Source: a virus. Taken from it: DNA of 50,973 bases. Shown here one piece after another: positions 16,339 to 26,016 of this stretch (positions are counted from its first letter, which is position 1; each line of letters begins with the position of its first letter). The position numbers were made by a program, and so were the translations under genes. The notes beneath the pieces were generated by a model. That model was given only the letters and a program-made list of their open reading frames with translations. It did no database searches and was not told where the DNA came from. The DNA lies in IMG/VR virus record IMGVR_UViG_3300033064_004871, positions 1 to 50,973 of that record. One strand, given 5' to 3'.

Positions 16339-18317
16339 TTTGGAAATTCCACTACTAAGGTTTCGCCTGTGACTGAGACTGTTTTCAATTTGTAAGCATC
16401 ATCTTTGCTGCCCTTGATTGTTGCAAAATAATTTGACAATCTTGTTGAAGCAATACAACGATATGTTGCATTATTTGAAATCACTTCAAATCTATCAACA
16501 TCATCTAAGTTTTCTGCTTTCCATGAAAGAATGACTCCGTCATTTCTATTAACGACTTTAAATGTAGTAATCTTTGGAACAATTTTAATATTTTGGTATG
16601 CGAATGTTACAAAGATATTTGTTCTTCCAGACTCTACACCGACACTTGATGACGCCGACGTCTTGCCGTATTTAAGTTGACCTTTTGTAATTACGCTCTT
16701 GTTAAAGAACTTTTGTGTGAAATTGCTGTTATTCTGGATCTGACCAACAGACAAGATCTTTGCCCCGATAAGCGGTGATAATGCATTTTTATGACCGCCA
16801 AGATCAAAAAAGTCCGATGATCCGCCAATCTCTTCTATTACGTCTGGTGCAGATTTTATGCAAATCTCAAATCGATAAACAATGTCTTCAGCAATTGAAT
16901 CAGTTAAAATGATCTGTCCTTGACTAAATGTTCCAACACGCTCTTCAAATCCTGATAGCAGTGTCGTCTTTGTAACAAGAATTCCAATGATAGGGTCTAG
17001 CTGCGTTGACAGATTCTTTATCTCATTTTGGAATAAGTTGTCTATGCCAAGTGTCTTCAGATCATTAAGAACTTTAGAAGTGTTTGATGATTCTTTGTAG
17101 ATAACTGATGCATTAAAGGTTCTTGATGAAGTTGTATTTCCAATAGTTTGATCTACAAGCTCGACTTGAAGTGATGCAATATCTTGTAGTATCTGAGGAA
17201 ATGCCATGTAGTTTGCGTCAGATGTGCGAACATCGCCATTCCTGAATTCCATTTTTACTTTGTAATCATATGAATTGTAAGGCGACAGCGTCTTGTCTTC
17301 AAACGTAACAGTGCTCAGACCAAAGCACTGCTTTCTAAGCACGATTTGGCTAGCCACAGAATCAGATAGTTCTTGCACAGTTTCATAGACAATTTCTCGC
17401 TGCGTAATATTTCTTCTAAGCAACGTCAGTGCAATACAATTAGAAGGTATTGATGACACAGACAATGTGACGCTTGTTGTTGACATTGCAGTCGCATAAA
17501 TCAGGCAATTTGTGTTTGAAAGATTCTGTGTATTGACAATGATCTCCTTATAAAGCGATGACTGGGCTCCTGTTAAAATTGATGTTGGAACAATTCGATA
17601 TGATCTTGCAATTGTATCGATTTCATTGATATCAATGAAAGATTGTCCATTCTGGACTTCAACAGATACAGGTTCATTGTCAACATCTTTTTGTCGTTGA
17701 TAAGCACCATAGAGGTTTGCTGAGTAGATTAAAAATTTCTTGATACGTGTGTCATTTGATGAGATGCCTATACGTCGTTTATTAAATTTCACTATTGATG
17801 AGTCTACAGTAAAATCAGAAAATGGCATTACATATCGTTTGATCTGCTCAGATCTCTCAAATGTTGTATTTGCTATCACACGTGATGCATTTGCATTTCG
17901 CGTGAAAAAATAGACTTGAACAACTTGATAGCTTGTCTGCTTGTTCTCAATAATGACATCAACATAACCTTTCTTTGCGTCTAGCAACGAAATGTCTATC
18001 GTATGAAATGCATTAATCTCTGACGTGAAATTGCTTCCACGTGTTTTATCAAAATTCTTAATAGCATTGATAGCATCATTAGACGTCTTGATATTCTGAT
18101 TCTTGAACATGTTTTTAGGAGACTTGACAGGACTTACAAGCGAAAATGCTAAGTAGACCTTATTGATAAAGAATTCCTTCGATGTGACAGAAAATCTTAC
18201 ACGATAAGTAAAATTCATTACGCCAGTAACAGTGTCTTGCTGATGATCGATTATTTCTGCAGGGTTTACCTGATCAAACTGGGCCCATGCATTATTCGGT
18301 ACAATGATCTTAGGCAT
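16335..18317 (-). CDS. Virion protein (660 aa) with C-terminal fibronectin-like domain
   Basis: Residues about 585-660 look like a fibronectin-III/Ig sandwich: a strand ending in VILSWKAEN, then VDRFEVISNNATYRCIA and a final KLKTVSVTG strand. The rest is beta-rich with repeated strand-turn patterns but no recognised family. It starts three bases after the 322-aa gene stops and overlaps the 1164-aa gene by ATGA, so the three are presumably made together. Two successive large proteins (this and the 615-aa protein) with similar folds suggest an extended tail decoration or fibre assembly, by inference. Confidence 0.72.
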   Translation of the reverse strand: MPKIIVPNNAWAQFDQVNPAEIIDHQQDTVTGVMNFTYRVRFSVTSKEFFINKVYLAFSLVSPVKSPKNMFKNQNIKTSNDAINAIKNFDKTRGSNFTSEINAFHTIDISLLDAKKGYVDVIIENKQTSYQVVQVYFFTRNANASRVIANTTFERSEQIKRYVMPFSDFTVDSSIVKFNKRRIGISSNDTRIKKFLIYSANLYGAYQRQKDVDNEPVSVEVQNGQSFIDINEIDTIARSYRIVPTSILTGAQSSLYKEIIVNTQNLSNTNCLIYATAMSTTSVTLSVSSIPSNCIALTLLRRNITQREIVYETVQELSDSVASQIVLRKQCFGLSTVTFEDKTLSPYNSYDYKVKMEFRNGDVRTSDANYMAFPQILQDIASLQVELVDQTIGNTTSSRTFNASVIYKESSNTSKVLNDLKTLGIDNLFQNEIKNLSTQLDPIIGILVTKTTLLSGFEERVGTFSQGQIILTDSIAEDIVYRFEICIKSAPDVIEEIGGSSDFFDLGGHKNALSPLIGAKILSVGQIQNNSNFTQKFFNKSVITKGQLKYGKTSASSSVGVESGRTNIFVTFAYQNIKIVPKITTFKVVNRNDGVILSWKAENLDDVDRFEVISNNATYRCIASTRLSNYFATIKGSKDDAYKLKTVSVTGETLVVEFPK

Positions 18318-18320
18318 ATG

Positions 18321-19289
18321 TCAGTCCAGTATGATTGTGAAGATATTGGCATACGTTGGTGATCCGTATCTGTCGACAAACACCTTGCCTAAAAAGACGA
18401 CACGTTTTGTTGGATGTTCCAGATCATCAGAGACATTGAACTCGCCAAAATCAACCATATCTAACTTTTTGACTGTGCTTGAACCGAGCTCAAATGCTTG
18501 CAAGCAAATATCATTTGTCTGTGATGTCTCAACAAATCTAATTGTCTGGTTTGGACAACGTGGGCTCTCGGCATCTTTGCCAATAAGATCAGCTACTAGT
18601 TCACTATATGTGTAAGAATCTACTTCTTTCACATTAGGATAATCACCCATTACTTTCATTCCATCTTTAGTCTTGACAACAGGTGGAAGATAACTAAAAT
18701 TGAGAGAATTTGAAAATCGCTTATGTGTAAAGAGCGAAGGTGCCTGGCTGACTGCAGGATACAAGTCATCACCTGGTATCGGACCGCTATTTGAATAGTT
18801 GAACTTAACATTATTTGATGAAACAACAAATTGGTCTGAGTCATCAATTGGATCTCTTGATGCAATAATTCCTTGCTTCCTGAAATTGTGAGTCGTATTA
18901 CCAATTATGTTGTCAACAAGCGATGCAAATCTTGAGTCATTGTTTGCATTATTCAAAAATGGAGAAGAATCTTTAATTGTTGAAATTTTTCCATCTGTCA
19001 CAATAATACGATCACCATTATTATTGACATTCACGCCATTTGGAAGCACATTTCCATGATCATTTGATTCAATTGTGATTGAATCAAATGGAAGACAACA
19101 TGCTTCGAAAAATGGTCGGGTCACTGCATCGTCATAAGATCCTGTGATAGACGACTTGTCATAAAATGTACCACGATCTGTAAAAGACGCATACGCAACT
19201 CTGAAGTCGCCTGAGGCGAGCTGTCGCTTGCCTTCCTGCGTCATGATCAGATCCATGATTCTAGATTTTGGGTTTAGTATTCCTGCCAT
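18321..19289 (-). CDS. Virion structural protein (322 aa), LT-x-GR-type N-terminal module
   Basis: Its N-terminus (MAGILNPKSRIMDLIMTQ, then GKRQLASGDF and ASFTDR) matches the pattern of the 230-aa protein at 10253-10945, suggesting both plug into the virion through the same module. The remainder is unrecognised, with several Asn/Asp-rich turns. A perfect 13-bp inverted repeat (19061-19090) lies inside the coding sequence at residues about 67-76. It ends three bases before the 660-aa gene begins and is preceded by the 835-aa gene with a 25-base gap containing a weak AAAG ribosome binding site. Confidence 0.75.
   Translation of the reverse strand: MAGILNPKSRIMDLIMTQEGKRQLASGDFRVAYASFTDRGTFYDKSSITGSYDDAVTRPFFEACCLPFDSITIESNDHGNVLPNGVNVNNNGDRIIVTDGKISTIKDSSPFLNNANNDSRFASLVDNIIGNTTHNFRKQGIIASRDPIDDSDQFVVSSNNVKFNYSNSGPIPGDDLYPAVSQAPSLFTHKRFSNSLNFSYLPPVVKTKDGMKVMGDYPNVKEVDSYTYSELVADLIGKDAESPRCPNQTIRFVETSQTNDICLQAFELGSSTVKKLDMVDFGEFNVSDDLEHPTKRVVFLGKVFVDRYGSPTYANIFTIILD
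19061..19090. repeat. Perfect 13-bp inverted repeat with 4-base loop inside a virion gene
   Basis: The arms CATTTGATTCAAT (19061-19073) and ATTGAATCAAATG (19078-19090) are perfect reverse complements separated by TGTG. On the minus-strand transcript this makes a 13-bp stem with a CACA loop. It lies within the 322-aa structural gene, encoding FDSITIESN. No T-rich tract follows on the transcript side, so it is not a standard terminator. By a simple chance estimate, arms this long with a short loop are unlikely in a random 51-kb sequence. Confidence 0.85.
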
Positions 19290-19314
19290 GCTTTATTAAC
19301 TATCTTTTGTGCCG

Positions 19315-21822
19315 CTACTTCGAAGACAAAAGAGACGAGGGCTTGTTCAAAACGATTGTGGTCGGAGCGAACGGCGTGTTATTGGTGATTGTGCCACTTG
19401 ATCTATTTCTTGATATGTTATCAAAGAATGGAAGTGAACAAGTAAATTCTGTGCTAAGATTGCTTGACTTAGTAAGTAATGGAAGCACAACTGTATCTGA
19501 TGATTGTGATACAAAAATGCATGCTGTTGGTGATGCTGTAAGTGTTGTAGAAGTTGATTTACTAAAATTTAATTGACCTGTTGATTTTTGGACAAAGCTT
19601 GTGTCATATCTCTTTGAATCATGACGCTGTTCAAGTATATCTCGATAATATCCGAAGTGATTTGCACGAAACACCGTTGTAGGATAAAGTCGATCAGACA
19701 ACACCTGCAATTCTGAGAAACACGCCTGTGATGAGAACCTGTTCATCATAAAATATGGGTAAGTGTTTCCGCTAGAATCTCTTCCAACGACACCTCTTTT
19801 GCCGTCTTTAATGAATGAGCCTGTAATGTAATTATCGAGATAAGATCCTGAATATAGAATTCGTTCACTGATGTCGAATTGATCAACGATTACGTCTTGA
19901 ATTGCTTCGTGTAACGCATTAGACGTCAACTGCTGGTTCAGCATAGGCAGCTTTTCAACATTATTTAATATCAATGATCCGTACAGAAGGACTTTAGCCG
20001 GTTGTGTAGGTATTGTCAACATAGAACCAGTCATGCTAGATGCTGATAAATCTGCTCCAGGTAAATTGTGTGCAACTGGAAAATTCAAAGTACCTGATCC
20101 GAGAGATGCCGAGATTATTGAATGAAATCCTGAATCAAGCCCAAATATCAATTCATCACTTGGAAGTAATAAATAAGGTGTGTTTCTAGAAAAAGCTCCG
20201 CCGTTCTGACCGATCGCTAGCGGCGGCGACGTTCGTACTGTTGTAGCACCAACGTCATATTTAAACACAATGCCGCCTGGACTTGAACCTGTAAAAAATT
20301 CATTTAATAATAATGATTTAGGGCCTGTCTTGCTGTTCCATGTGCTTGAGTGCATAGGTCTAGGATCAAACGTATAATGTTTGATTCCCACAAAGTTTTC
20401 TGGGTGTGTTGCAGGATTAGCCAACAACTGGTCTCTTCCTGGATATGCAAGTGTATTATAATTTACTATATCGTGCTCTAGCGTATTGCTGAATGCACCT
20501 AATGAACCTGACTGATTAGGTGTTTTTGTTCCGCCTCCCCAGAAGTGTGATATACCAAACGGTCGACCAAAACCTGCAGGTGGAAGTGGTGTAGGATTAA
20601 TCTCAAACGGATATTGCGTTACTGCAGTGAACATCTGATCATAGATCTTAGGCGTGAACAGCAATTTTAATGTTGTTCCTTTGAATGAACTATCTGCTAC
20701 AGTTAGCGTCTGGTTATGATTGATCATAACAGGTGGGTCATGTATTGGGATACCGCCAGCAAAAATTGAATTATCGTTATAGAAACAGAAAGATTCATTT
20801 GCAACAAGCGATCTTATACTTGAAGAAACATCAGACACACTATCGATCGTAGAATTTACTCTATTTTGTCTGTAGATGAAAAATACATGATTTGTAATGT
20901 CTTTATACGCGCCTTTTTTAATTGTTGACACCGTTGCATCTTGTATTCTGCGCCCTACAACTGGCATCTCAACATAAACTTTCTCGAGCACAAATGGATG
21001 TTGAATATAATTCGACATTTTGATAGTCTGGCTTGAAGTTGCATGATATCGTGGGGCACGAGGTGCATCAAAAAATGCTGTAGGTGTTCCAATCTTTTCA
21101 TAACCAAGCGATATTAATTTTATTCTTGTATCAAGTTTTGATGATATTGCTACACCAGGAGATGGTGTAAATTGACCGACTTGTTTTTCTAAACTAGATG
21201 GAATAGCCTTAAGATCACTATTAATATTGACACTAATTTTATAGTTTGTTGAAGCACCTGTTCCTGGTTCTACTAAACCAATATCTTCCCATTGCTTTTT
21301 ATCAAAATTGAAGTACATAAACCCACTACCGCGTTGGTACAGTGGATTTTTTGCATAAAATGGATCCATCTTATATGAATCTTTGATTGATGAAGGTGTA
21401 ATGTCTATTTCAATCATCACTTTACTTGTTATTGGTGATGAAAATCCCGGGTATGATGTGTTGCTTGTTCCTGAGATATCTGTCTGATTAAAGAATGCTG
21501 CAGGATTTCTAGATTCTTTGAATGGTGCATATGAATTGTCTACAAATTTTGTCAAGAATTGAGTCGATGGATGAGGAACTTTTGTAATTTCAATCGTTCC
21601 TGTTAGAAATCCTGACGATTGCGCCTGTGTTCTTGAAATATTGTAAGGCATCGAGACTTGCCTAGACTCATATATTTGTGTCTTGCTATCATCAAAAGAA
21701 ATCGGATCATTACCTAGCGATCTTTCATCACCGGAGCGTAGTAATGTTGGATAAGATCCTGGCGCATTATCATTAGCACTAAGCTGCGCCCGAGGTGAGA
21801 TATTCAGAATTCTTGTCTTCAT
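19315..21822 (-). CDS. Large virion structural protein (835 aa), unrecognised
   Basis: No named domain identified. The protein is rich in Ser, Thr, Asn, Pro and aromatic residues and looks entirely beta-structured, typical of tail or baseplate surface proteins. The C-terminal region has the pattern FRANHFGYYRDILEQRHDS followed by a CIFVSQSS strand and LPFFDN, which I associate with structural proteins of large phages without a known role. Its ATG overlaps the stop of the 242-aa gene (ATGA). Calling it a virion protein rests on composition and operon position. Confidence 0.7.
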   Translation of the reverse strand: MKTRILNISPRAQLSANDNAPGSYPTLLRSGDERSLGNDPISFDDSKTQIYESRQVSMPYNISRTQAQSSGFLTGTIEITKVPHPSTQFLTKFVDNSYAPFKESRNPAAFFNQTDISGTSNTSYPGFSSPITSKVMIEIDITPSSIKDSYKMDPFYAKNPLYQRGSGFMYFNFDKKQWEDIGLVEPGTGASTNYKISVNINSDLKAIPSSLEKQVGQFTPSPGVAISSKLDTRIKLISLGYEKIGTPTAFFDAPRAPRYHATSSQTIKMSNYIQHPFVLEKVYVEMPVVGRRIQDATVSTIKKGAYKDITNHVFFIYRQNRVNSTIDSVSDVSSSIRSLVANESFCFYNDNSIFAGGIPIHDPPVMINHNQTLTVADSSFKGTTLKLLFTPKIYDQMFTAVTQYPFEINPTPLPPAGFGRPFGISHFWGGGTKTPNQSGSLGAFSNTLEHDIVNYNTLAYPGRDQLLANPATHPENFVGIKHYTFDPRPMHSSTWNSKTGPKSLLLNEFFTGSSPGGIVFKYDVGATTVRTSPPLAIGQNGGAFSRNTPYLLLPSDELIFGLDSGFHSIISASLGSGTLNFPVAHNLPGADLSASSMTGSMLTIPTQPAKVLLYGSLILNNVEKLPMLNQQLTSNALHEAIQDVIVDQFDISERILYSGSYLDNYITGSFIKDGKRGVVGRDSSGNTYPYFMMNRFSSQACFSELQVLSDRLYPTTVFRANHFGYYRDILEQRHDSKRYDTSFVQKSTGQLNFSKSTSTTLTASPTACIFVSQSSDTVVLPLLTKSSNLSTEFTCSLPFFDNISRNRSSGTITNNTPFAPTTIVLNKPSSLLSSK

Positions 21823-22547
21823 CTTAATAATCCACCAAATGATATAGAATCTGTGCCAGAATTAGATCCATAATATGAGAATCCTCGTGAAAATGTCTTC
21901 TCATTAGGACCGATATACGTGTATTCGATTGATGTTCCAAGGTTTGTCAAGTTATCTTTCTCAATAAATGGATTTGACATTTCGTTAGATCTTATGAATC
22001 CTGGTATGGTGACATTCAGTGATTTGCCTACACCATCTTCAAAAATAATAGCTACATCAGCATTATATGTGTAAGTGTCAGATATGCTCACTGATGTGAT
22101 GCTTCCTCGGACGCCTCTTGCATTATATTGTTGTGTCTGATTTGCAAGTTCTATTTTGCCAGAATCAGAAAATACAACGATTCTTCCATCATTTACTTCG
22201 ACTGCGAGGAGAGGATCAACAGCTGTCTGATAGATCATATTATTTATGAGCACATCTCTAGCAGATACGCGCTCAGATGTGTCTTCGAATGCCACGATAT
22301 TATTGATCTCTACCTGTTGACCCAGGTCTCGCATGTCAAGATCTGGAACAAGACGATCATTAATTGTAGATCTTGCAAAACCTTTTGATGACATATACGG
22401 AAGTGTTGATCTCATGAAATACTTTACAAGATTTACTTCAACACCTTGCCTATATGCATCAATCAAAATTGTGTCATCTGGTTGTACTGAGCCAGTTGTT
22501 ATTTGGCGTTCAAGTTTTTTGATTCCTGAGTCTATAAAGTAATTCAT
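21819..22547 (-). CDS. Virion structural protein (242 aa), unrecognised
   Basis: Medium-sized protein whose first 40 residues look helical (LERQITTGSVQPDDTILIDA) and whose remainder is beta-rich, ending in a Gly/Ser-rich segment (FSYYGSNSGTDSISFGG). No family assigned. The start overlaps the stop of the 1154-aa LamG protein (TAATG) and its own stop overlaps the 835-aa start (ATGA). The strict coupling suggests stoichiometric production of a three-protein assembly. Likely a linker or connector in the baseplate or fibre complex, which is inference. Confidence 0.68.
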   Translation of the reverse strand: MNYFIDSGIKKLERQITTGSVQPDDTILIDAYRQGVEVNLVKYFMRSTLPYMSSKGFARSTINDRLVPDLDMRDLGQQVEINNIVAFEDTSERVSARDVLINNMIYQTAVDPLLAVEVNDGRIVVFSDSGKIELANQTQQYNARGVRGSITSVSISDTYTYNADVAIIFEDGVGKSLNVTIPGFIRSNEMSNPFIEKDNLTNLGTSIEYTYIGPNEKTFSRGFSYYGSNSGTDSISFGGLLR

Positions 22548-25500
22548 TAGTATCTCTTTATCACAGCTTCAACTGCAGTCAAGTATATGTCAAGATCAGT
22601 CTTTGCACGTTCTGCACCAAGATATTGCTTATCAAACAGATACCTGTGCCTGTGTCGTTCAAGAATATGAGACTCAATTACATAGTTCACGCCTAAGAAG
22701 TTTACTTTTCGCGGTATAAGCTGATTGAGAAGCATTGTCAATGATGAGTCAAACCATTTAAAGAGATCAAGATAACGCCTGAGATCGACTGGATCTACAA
22801 GCCTATCAAAATAGACCTTTGAGATCTTTTCAAGATCTGGGTAGATGTTATCAAACATATATGACGTATGTCCTAACGCAGAGTCTATCGCGCCTGTGTC
22901 TCCAAATAATCCTATTATGTCTTCATTCAGCGCCTTGATTGCTGAGTATTCGATTGACAGTCTATTGTCGTCATTAATTGATGTATCTGGTCCAAGTTCA
23001 TAAACAGGAGCAGGTGATGTATATGAGTCTGTCGCCAGTGGATCAAGAAGACTTCTAACTCTAACTTTATCATCTGACTGAAGAAGATCAATGTTAGGCG
23101 ATATCCTGTTTATGGCAAAGTACTCCGGTTTGATAAGTCTTACTGATTGCTGAAAACCGCTACCTGACATATGCAAATTGTTCTGAGAGAAATCAAACAA
23201 TCTTATGCTGCCTGATGCGTTCGATGCTGTTGTTGCTTGGTCGATGCTTACATCGACCCTGAGGCGTTCAAATGTGCCTGATGACTCTGTGTCGAAATTG
23301 AAGTTGATCTTTGGATCTTCTACACCAAGCGATCTGTAATTCCTAAGATGTTCGAGTGTTTCTTGTGAATTCAAGCTCTTAGACCAGAATCTTACTTGTG
23401 ACACAAGGCCATCAAAATGTGATAAAGCATTGTCGCTTGAATTATTCAAGAAATATGTGCTTGTCGATCCCAAGCTTTGTGAACCGATGATTAGATAAGA
23501 TCCAGATGCATTGTATGATGAATTTACATTCTGAAACATGTCTTGTGAATAATCGCTTCCTGTGACTTCGCAGAAATACGATGATGTCGTGAAGTATGTG
23601 TAAGTCACCTTATCTTCTTGATAACCGCACCGCAAGAAATAAGATGATGACACTGAATTTATTAGATCACCTCGATCACGCCCGCATGCAACATGCCACT
23701 TTTCACCGTTAAACATGTTGACACCGGTCAACACAAGATTGAGTGCGGGTGCAAGTGATTGTTTGCTTGATCTAACTTTAAGTGTCAAATAACCAGACTC
23801 AGTGCTAGCATCATGTGCATATACAACATTTAGAAGACACGAACCTGTGTTTGAGGGCTCACTTGATCCTGTTGTCTGAAGCCTTAGCAGACTTTGCGTG
23901 TTGGCATGACTTGTTGAAGATCTAAATTTGACAAAACTTTCAATCGAAAAAGATCCTGATGTCATCAATCCGTCATTTGGTTGATTTGAAATATTAGTTC
24001 CAGCGACATTAACAAATGTTCCAACAACACCGGGTATACCGGGTTCAACTCTAGAACCTGACAGATAAGGTGTGTAGAAGTGAGGAATTTGTGTAAAGAA
24101 GCTTCCAACTTTTGTATATGAAGTGGGTGAAAGCGATCCTGACATATCTAGCATTGCTGATGTTTCTTGTGTCTGTTGTCTTAGACCTGCAAGATCTTGC
24201 AGAGGTGGTCCACCATATTCTCTGATATTGAAGAAATTGTCAGGAATAATACCTGTTGACAAGATTGCCGATCGTATTGACGATCTTGTTCCTTTTGATA
24301 GGGTGAGTTCTTTAAAATTTCCAAGAATGCGACGCCAGATCTGGTGTCTAACGTCTTTTAATGACTGTTGTGCTAGAGCATAATCATTTTGAAGTGATTG
24401 TCCATAGAAGAACTGGTCTGGTGTTGTATTTGAGAAGAAATTTGGAAGTTCAAGACCGTAATATTGTGCAACAAATGGAAGAAACTTGTCGATAGCAGAC
24501 TCAGGGTCATCTAGCTCTACATAGTTGATATGTGAGAAGTAGTCTAAGAATATCTTTAATTCATCAAAGAATTTTGCGTATGTAAGCAAGAATGACAGAA
24601 TAAGCTGCGGTTTTTGTAGATTTCCTGTACCAGGAACAGATGCAGCAGAATATGCTAGACCTAAATTCTGGTCTATCTTTTGAAAGCCTGATGCTGCAGC
24701 GCCAAGCGTAAGATAATGCATCGGTATTAATTTCAATATGAAATTTGGATTTTCATCATCGTATGCAGCGGCATCATCTAGCAGAAAAGAATTGAGACTC
24801 TTTACATCAGCATAATTTGCAAATAAGACAGGTGAATATGCGGTATTCTCATAAATGATTGGGTTGCTTAATAGTGATGTATTTCGTAAGTCTGTCGTGT
24901 AATTATTGATATAAGAATGTAGCTTATTACCTGATGAATCTAATGCGACGTTATTGCCTGCGTAAGAACCTGAAGGTTCATTCAGCTTAAAATATGCAGT
25001 TAAGCTGCCACTTTCTGCATAAATTTCACGCTGTGAGTATGAACGAAGAGTTGTTGATGAACGATATTCTTTGAAGTATCTAATTTCATCAATAGATCCA
25101 GAGAAAGTGTAAGAAGGCATAAAATTATAGTCAAGAATGTTGTGTAACGATCCTGACCCGATGAACATAGATGCGCCGCTGAAAGAGATGCTTCCAAAAT
25201 CTTGGTCATCGCTTGATTCGTATATTGTATTGTTGTCAACATAGATTGCTGCGCGTTTACCACCGTTAAAAGGTGTTAATTGAGCACAAAGATGAACCCA
25301 TTGTCCTTTATTGATAGATCCAGATGCAATAACGTACGCATCAGATGCAGATGAGACAAGAAACAACACTTTGCATTCTGTTGTGCTTGTTGAAGAAGAT
25401 AATGCAAGTGTCATACCTGCTGTTGTTGAGATTCTTTGAGCAATTATCTGATTACTATTTACCTGGCTTGGCACCATAACATGCATTTCAATCGCAAAAG

Positions 25501-26011
25501 GAGAAATGCCGGGATCTAAAATCGCAGACCCATAATCAACATTATTCAATATAGGAAAGTTTAGTGACTTACCATCTCTTACTTCAATATAAGTTCCGTT
25601 AGAAGATCCAGGTGCTGCTGAACCTGAGAAGTTTAGATAACCTGTATTCTTTGGAAAATTGTCATAGACATACTTTTCGTAACCTGTCAATTGATCAAGA
25701 TATAACTCAATGTCAGCTCGAGTTTTATCGTACGGGTATTGATTAATTACAAGATCAAATGCAGTATCAACTTTTCCACGTGCTGAATTAAAGAACGTGT
25801 GGTTCTCAAATCGTGTGTAATCAACAGGAATTTCTTGAGTAGATCTTAGGCCGACACCATCAGGATCATACTTAAATGATGATGTATTAATAGATGAAGC
25901 TTGACGTAAATCTGCATTAATGATATTTTTGAATACATTTTTTTGATTTCCTGCGTTAGAAACAGCATTGCTTGATCTAAAACTTGGTCGATTTCCTGTT
26001 TTTGATCTCAT
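22547..26011 (-). CDS. Giant virion protein with two LamG-like domains (1154 aa)
   Basis: Two laminin-G/concanavalin-like jellyrolls are visible. The first spans about residues 125-345 (AIEMHVMVP, GQWVHLCAQLTPF, AAIYVDNNTIY, GSIDEIRYF), the second roughly 680-910 (GSFSIESFVKF, EKWHVACGRD, FDGLVSQVRFWSKSL). Each shows the diagnostic W-H strand and the closing strand preceding a helix. Between and after them are helical regions; the C-terminus (LFKWFDSSLTMLLNQLIP) is an aromatic, helical segment likely to dock on the tail. This is a good candidate for a carbohydrate-binding adhesin or fibre base. It is coupled to the 242-aa gene downstream by TAATG. Confidence 0.8.
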   Translation of the reverse strand: MRSKTGNRPSFRSSNAVSNAGNQKNVFKNIINADLRQASSINTSSFKYDPDGVGLRSTQEIPVDYTRFENHTFFNSARGKVDTAFDLVINQYPYDKTRADIELYLDQLTGYEKYVYDNFPKNTGYLNFSGSAAPGSSNGTYIEVRDGKSLNFPILNNVDYGSAILDPGISPFAIEMHVMVPSQVNSNQIIAQRISTTAGMTLALSSSTSTTECKVLFLVSSASDAYVIASGSINKGQWVHLCAQLTPFNGGKRAAIYVDNNTIYESSDDQDFGSISFSGASMFIGSGSLHNILDYNFMPSYTFSGSIDEIRYFKEYRSSTTLRSYSQREIYAESGSLTAYFKLNEPSGSYAGNNVALDSSGNKLHSYINNYTTDLRNTSLLSNPIIYENTAYSPVLFANYADVKSLNSFLLDDAAAYDDENPNFILKLIPMHYLTLGAAASGFQKIDQNLGLAYSAASVPGTGNLQKPQLILSFLLTYAKFFDELKIFLDYFSHINYVELDDPESAIDKFLPFVAQYYGLELPNFFSNTTPDQFFYGQSLQNDYALAQQSLKDVRHQIWRRILGNFKELTLSKGTRSSIRSAILSTGIIPDNFFNIREYGGPPLQDLAGLRQQTQETSAMLDMSGSLSPTSYTKVGSFFTQIPHFYTPYLSGSRVEPGIPGVVGTFVNVAGTNISNQPNDGLMTSGSFSIESFVKFRSSTSHANTQSLLRLQTTGSSEPSNTGSCLLNVVYAHDASTESGYLTLKVRSSKQSLAPALNLVLTGVNMFNGEKWHVACGRDRGDLINSVSSSYFLRCGYQEDKVTYTYFTTSSYFCEVTGSDYSQDMFQNVNSSYNASGSYLIIGSQSLGSTSTYFLNNSSDNALSHFDGLVSQVRFWSKSLNSQETLEHLRNYRSLGVEDPKINFNFDTESSGTFERLRVDVSIDQATTASNASGSIRLFDFSQNNLHMSGSGFQQSVRLIKPEYFAINRISPNIDLLQSDDKVRVRSLLDPLATDSYTSPAPVYELGPDTSINDDNRLSIEYSAIKALNEDIIGLFGDTGAIDSALGHTSYMFDNIYPDLEKISKVYFDRLVDPVDLRRYLDLFKWFDSSLTMLLNQLIPRKVNFLGVNYVIESHILERHRHRYLFDKQYLGAERAKTDLDIYLTAVEAVIKRY

Positions 26012-26016
26012 TGTAT

